Shown: piece after piece, positions 61,004 to 64,000 of the stretch | Numbering within the stretch: position 1 is the first letter of the stretch | Layout: the number at the start of each line of letters is the position of its first letter | Source of the DNA: Streptomyces noursei | Lineage (GTDB): Bacteria; Actinomycetota; Actinomycetes; Streptomycetales; Streptomycetaceae | Direction of reading: 5' to 3' | DNA: 64,000 nucleotides | Assembly: GCF_016917755.1 (NCBI RefSeq) | Contig: NZ_CP070326.1 | Coordinates: 7,254,001 to 7,318,000 of the forward strand | Program-made: the position numbers and the translations under genes | Notes under the pieces: model-generated | The model's database searches: none | Seen by the model: only the letters and a program-made list of their open reading frames with translations | Told to the model about the DNA's origin: nothing

Positions 61004-61498
61004 GTGTTCACGAGCGTACTGATGATCGAGAAGCCCCTGACGCCCGCCGACGTGGAGTTCGTCACCACCCTGCACGGCGATGACCCGGTCTCCTTCGTCG
61101 TCCTCATGCAGCCGCGCGGCAAACAGGACGTCCTGTTGCGGGCCATCGACGATGTCGCGCTCGGCGAGTTCGAGGACGCCGTGCGGGAGGGCGACGAGCC
61201 CGGCGGGGCGAACGCCGTGCTCCCCGCCGAACAGGGCTTGTCGCACACCCTGGAGGCGCTGCGCGCCGCGGGCTCCGAAGCGGTCGGCCAGGTGGTCGAG
61301 GACCATCCGCTGGACCTGCTGAAGTCGGTGGTCGACGAGACCGGCGCCGACGAGGTGATCGTGCTGACCACCCCGCACTTCGTCGAGGAGTTCTTCCACC
61401 GCGACTGGGCCTCCCGGGCCCGCCACAAGGTCGGCGTCCCGGTCCTGAAGCTGTTCTCGCACGCCGCCGACGACCAGCCGCACGCGTCCGACGCCTGA
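61004..61498 (+). CDS. Small conserved alpha/beta protein of unknown function
   Basis: 164 residues beginning at GTG 61004 (VFTSVLMIEKPLTPADVEFV). Segments FVVLMQPRGKQDVLLRAIDD, LKSVVDETGADEVIVLTTPH and FFHRDWASRARHKVGVPVLK alternate strand and helix like the universal stress protein fold, ending in SHAADD. Homologues have been labelled indole-3-glycerol phosphate synthase, but no TrpC motif is visible. Cytoplasmic, no signal peptide. Possibly a stress or nucleotide-binding protein. Confidence 0.65.
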   Translation: MFTSVLMIEKPLTPADVEFVTTLHGDDPVSFVVLMQPRGKQDVLLRAIDDVALGEFEDAVREGDEPGGANAVLPAEQGLSHTLEALRAAGSEAVGQVVEDHPLDLLKSVVDETGADEVIVLTTPHFVEEFFHRDWASRARHKVGVPVLKLFSHAADDQPHASDA

Positions 61499-61677
61499 CC
61501 CGCCCCGGTACGGCCCGCACCGGCCGGATCACGTCAAGCCCGCACCGACCCGCCACCCGAACGGGGCAGCTGTAGCGCACTGCTGTCCCGATTCGGTGCG
61601 TTCCTGGTCAGGAAGCGGCCCACCGCGGGCCGCAGCCGGCACCGCCGAGGACCGGCGCATCGAGGAAAGGGGACGTC

Positions 61678-61878
61678 ATGGCGGAGCAGCGGGAACCGGA
61701 CGCGCCACGCAAGCGCGGCCGTCGCGAGGGCCGGTCCCGGGACGACGAGCGCGACCCGGAGCGGTCGGCGCAGGCCGCCCCGGAGGCCGAGGAGTCCACG
61801 CCCGAGAGTGGAATCGGCACGAGGCGGGTGACCGACAAGCACGGCCTGTTCCCCACCTTCTCGCACCGTGACGACTAG
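61678..61878 (+). CDS. Small hydrophilic protein of unknown function
   Basis: 66 residues, almost all charged or Ala/Pro (REPDAPRKRGRREGRSRDDE) until a distinct C-terminus, TDKHGLFPTFSHRDD. ATG 61678 is preceded by GAAAGGGGAC. A strong bidirectional terminator follows at once. Such short Streptomyces proteins are often missed; it may be a conserved intrinsically disordered protein. I do not recognise it. Confidence 0.5.
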   Translation: MAEQREPDAPRKRGRREGRSRDDERDPERSAQAAPEAEESTPESGIGTRRVTDKHGLFPTFSHRDD

Positions 61879-61887
61879 CCGCCGCGC

Positions 61888-61923
61888 GTACGGGACGGGC
61901 CGGTGCCCCCGCCCGTCCCGTAC
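61888..61923. terminator. Bidirectional terminator
   Basis: GTACGGGACGGGC (61888-61900) pairs perfectly with 61911-61923, 10-base loop. It fills the gap between the small plus-strand gene (ends 61878) and the convergent ABC gene (ends 61928). Confidence 0.85.
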
Positions 61924-61927
61924 ACAC

Positions 61928-62614
61928 TCACACCCCGGCGCCCGCCCCTGAGGTCAGCCGGCCGTCCAGCACCTCCGCCACCGCGTCCACCGCGTCCAGG
62001 TGGGAGCGGTCGTGCGTGACCAGCACCGTCGCGGTGCCGCGGGCGTGGGTGAGCTCGGTCAGCAGGCCGAGGACCGCCGCGCCCCGCTCGTGGTCCAGTG
62101 CGCTGGTCGGCTCGTCGACCAGCAGCACCGAGGGCTCGTTCATCAGCGCCCGGGCGATGTTGACCCGCTGCCGCTGGCCGCCCGACAACTGGTGCGGACG
62201 CCGGTCCGCCTGGTCCGCCAGGCCCACCGCCGCCAGCAGCTCCCGGGCCCGGGACCGCGCCGTACGGGGCGAGCGGCCGTCCAGATGGGCCATCACCTGG
62301 AGCTGCTCGGCCGCGGTCAGCGCCGGCAGCAGGTTCGGCTGCTGGAAGACCGTCCCGATGGTGCTGCGGCGCAGCGTCGTCAGCTCCGCGCGGCTCAGCC
62401 CCGCGGTGTCCCGGCCGGCGATCACCACCCGCCCGCGGTCCGGCCGGATCAGCGTCGCGGCGACCGCCAGCAGGCTGGACTTGCCGGACCCGGACGGCCC
62501 GACCACCGCCGTCAGGCAGCCCGCCGGCACGGTCAGCGACACCGCGTCCAGCGCGGTCAGCCGGGTGTCGCCGTCGGGGTAGGTGAGGGTGACATCGGAC
62601 AGTTCGAGGCTCAT
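61928..62614 (-). CDS. ABC ATPase of a MacB/LolD-type system
   Basis: 228 residues. Walker A GPSGSGKSS (about 37-45), Q-loop FQQPNLLPALT, signature LSGGQRQRVNIARA, Walker B VLLVDEPTSALD and VTHDR. This is the LolD/MacB/FtsE subfamily, which works with FtsX-type permeases rather than classical importers. ATG 62614 overlaps the permease stop (ATGA), so permease and ATPase are co-translated. Likely regulated by the divergent sensor kinase starting at 63904. Confidence 0.92.
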   Translation of the reverse strand: MSLELSDVTLTYPDGDTRLTALDAVSLTVPAGCLTAVVGPSGSGKSSLLAVAATLIRPDRGRVVIAGRDTAGLSRAELTTLRRSTIGTVFQQPNLLPALTAAEQLQVMAHLDGRSPRTARSRARELLAAVGLADQADRRPHQLSGGQRQRVNIARALMNEPSVLLVDEPTSALDHERGAAVLGLLTELTHARGTATVLVTHDRSHLDAVDAVAEVLDGRLTSGAGAGV

Positions 62615-63711
62615 CGGGCACTTCCCAGGGCGGTCAGCGGATCGACGGACGTGATGCGGCGGATGGACAGCGCGGCGCCCACGGCACCCAGCGCGATCAT
62701 GATCAGGGCCGGGACCAGCACGGTGGACGGGGCGAGCACGAACGGCACGGTGCCGCCCACCGCGGCGCCCACCCCGGCCGCCATCGCGGTCCCCAGGGCC
62801 GTGCCGGCCACCAGCAGGACGACGGCCTGGCCGAGGGCGTCCCGCAGCAGATAGCGGGTCGAGGCGCCGAGCGCCTTGAGCACCGCGACGTCGCCGCTGC
62901 GCTGGATCGTCCAGACCGTGAAGAACGCCCCGATGACCAGCGCGGATATCGCGAACAGGAAGCCGCGCATCAACTGCAGCGAGCCGTTCTCGGCGCTGTA
63001 CGAACCGATCGCGGTCAGGGCGTCCGCGGCGGCCACCGTCCTGGTGTCCAGCCGGCGGTCGGCGGCGGCCAGGCCGTCCGTCCCGGTGGTGGACAGGGCG
63101 AGCACGGTCGCGCCCCCGGAGTCCGCGCCGCCGGGACTCCCGGACAGCCGGTGCCAGTCGCCCAGCGAGGCCCACACCACCGGCGTGTGGCTGTACATCG
63201 CCGCGCCCGACACCGCCGCCACCGCGAGCTTCCGGCCGCCCAGCGAGACCCGGTCGCCGGCCCGTACACCGAGCGTCGAGGCGGCCTTCTCGGACAGCAC
63301 CACCGTGCCGTCCCCGTCCGGCCCGGCGGACGGCGCCAGGCGCGACCCGGGCCGCACCCCGAACACCGACACCGCCGCCGACTTCCCGCCGGCCCCCTCG
63401 GCCTTCGTGGTGGCGATCCCCAGCGGCTCCGCGCTCCGCACACCGGGCACCCGGGCCCACTCCCGCACCGTCCGCTCCGGCAGCCGGGAATCGGTGAACG
63501 ACGGCTTGCCGTCCCCGGCGGGAGCGGAGAAGACCAGGTGGTCGGCGGGGAGCGCGGTGATCGCCGAGGTGTTCTCCCGGCCCAGCCCCGCCGTCAGGCC
63601 GGACAGCAGCCCCACCAGCACCGTGATCAGGGTGACGACGGTCCCCATCAGGGCGAACCGGCCCTTGGCGAATCTCAGATCTCTCCAGGCGACGAACACC
63701 GGCGCGGCCAT
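62611..63711 (-). CDS. FtsX-like ABC permease
   Basis: 366 residues. First membrane segment about 20-42 (LMGTVVTLITVLVGLLSGLT), an extracytoplasmic domain of about 190 residues (MacB-type periplasmic core), then three membrane segments (about 240-260, 285-310, 320-345) typical of FtsX/MacB. The motif GDVAVLKALGASTRYLLRDA is the cytoplasmic loop contacting the ATPase. ATG 63711. Probably exports or senses envelope-active compounds; specificity unknown. Confidence 0.9.
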   Translation of the reverse strand: MAAPVFVAWRDLRFAKGRFALMGTVVTLITVLVGLLSGLTAGLGRENTSAITALPADHLVFSAPAGDGKPSFTDSRLPERTVREWARVPGVRSAEPLGIATTKAEGAGGKSAAVSVFGVRPGSRLAPSAGPDGDGTVVLSEKAASTLGVRAGDRVSLGGRKLAVAAVSGAAMYSHTPVVWASLGDWHRLSGSPGGADSGGATVLALSTTGTDGLAAADRRLDTRTVAAADALTAIGSYSAENGSLQLMRGFLFAISALVIGAFFTVWTIQRSGDVAVLKALGASTRYLLRDALGQAVVLLVAGTALGTAMAAGVGAAVGGTVPFVLAPSTVLVPALIMIALGAVGAALSIRRITSVDPLTALGSAR

Positions 63712-63829
63712 CCTCGACAACGGTGCCGGGCCCGCTGCCCGGCGACTGGCTCCCACCGTCGCCCACCGCGCGGGTACCGGGCATCGCGCCCAGGTGTGGT
63801 TCACCGGGGCCGAAAGATGCGGTCCGGCC

Positions 63830-63863
63830 TCCACCTTTGGATGCCCGCGCTCCACCTTTCGAT
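63830..63863. promoter_or_regulatory. Phased direct repeats between the FtsX operon and the sensor kinase
   Basis: TCCACCTTTGGAT (63830-63842) and TCCACCTTTCGAT (63851-63863) start 21 bases apart, two helical turns, in the divergent promoter region. Response regulators of the NarL or OmpR families often bind such direct repeats. Confidence 0.55.
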
Positions 63864-63903
63864 TGATGCCGGCGGCGGAACCGGACCGTAGCCTGAAGGG
63901 GCC

Positions 63904-64000
63904 GTGACCGAAGAAGCCAGGACCGACCACTCCCTCACCCCTGTTCTGCGCGTGCTGCGCCTGTGCCTCCATCTGATGGTGGCCGCGCTGCTCGCGCTCG
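63904..64000 (+). CDS. Sensor histidine kinase, N-terminus (continues beyond right edge)
   Basis: GTG 63904 with GAAGGGG upstream; 32 codons are visible: a hydrophilic start (TEEARTDHSLTPVLRVLRLC) leading into the first membrane segment (LHLMVAALLAL). The gene is divergent from the FtsX-ABC operon, and kinases with this opening commonly neighbour such exporters in Streptomyces. The identification as a kinase rests on that context and the N-terminal pattern, not on a catalytic domain, which lies outside the window. Confidence 0.5.
   Translation, partial: MTEEARTDHSLTPVLRVLRLCLHLMVAALLAL

Noticed and set aside
60977..61498. Annotation as indole-3-glycerol phosphate synthase
   Set aside because: No TrpC barrel motifs and only 164 residues.

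Overview
The window is Streptomyces chromosome: very high GC with strong G/C bias at third codon positions, many GTG starts, and a gene order that matches, from memory, the S. coelicolor interval from about SCO5998 (XRE-MurA) through acnA, ngcEFG, rok7B7, xylFGH, dxs, fadAB, rnd, whiI, hemE, hemY and hemQ. The left 8.2 kb is foreign: the integrase end of an integrated, apparently mobilizable element inserted beside the XRE-MurA gene.

Layout. 1-8205: integrated element. On the minus strand lie a winged-helix replication-type protein, a phage-type zinc-finger protein, two membrane proteins, a MobC-like protein and a relaxase that runs off the left edge. On the plus strand lie a frameshifted XRE repressor remnant surrounded by copies of an 18-bp operator-like repeat, then xis and int. 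No FtsK/TraB-like translocase is visible in this part. 8206-12547: XRE-MurA fusion, a DUF1648 membrane protein with a GntR regulator, a nucleotidyltransferase and a small membrane-anchored protein. 12548-16716: aconitase behind a promoter region with palindromes and iron-box-like sites, and a secreted FG-GAP protein. 17052-29283: carbohydrate block with a secreted GH92 enzyme, the NgcEFG chitobiose/GlcNAc-type ABC transporter, the ROK regulator Rok7B7 and the XylFGH xylose transporter. 29565-37279: dxs, an amino acid permease, a small NYN/PIN-like protein and the fatty acid oxidation pair fadA-fadB. 37523-49659: ribonuclease D, the atypical response regulator WhiI, DUF3000, heme genes hemE, hemY and hemQ (the coproporphyrin-dependent route), plus an FAD oxidoreductase, an aldehyde dehydrogenase, a second thiolase and a DUF4349 lipoprotein.

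49736-54800 holds a secreted tripeptidyl-aminopeptidase-like protein and the most interesting cluster: a DUF692 (MNIO-type) enzyme, an overlapping SCO6045-like partner, and a TIGR04222 membrane protein whose last 54 residues carry eight cysteines in Gly/Ser and end in Asp. This looks like a modification enzyme with a tethered substrate tail, with a tail-less paralogue next door. 54957-55803 is a gene graveyard (LysE, TetR and SRPBCC fragments). 56029-63711 is housekeeping and transport: a PTH2-like protein, two ABC systems, a zinc-ribbon protein, ZapE, a RibD-type reductase and small unknown proteins. A sensor kinase begins at 63904 and runs off the right edge.

Other points worth attention: DNA iterons inside the replication-protein gene at a 23-bp period that is not a multiple of three (a lambda-O-like origin design); Gln in place of the general-acid Glu in the GH92 enzyme; and CTG as the apparent start codon of the integrase. 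No rRNA, tRNA or CRISPR array was seen.
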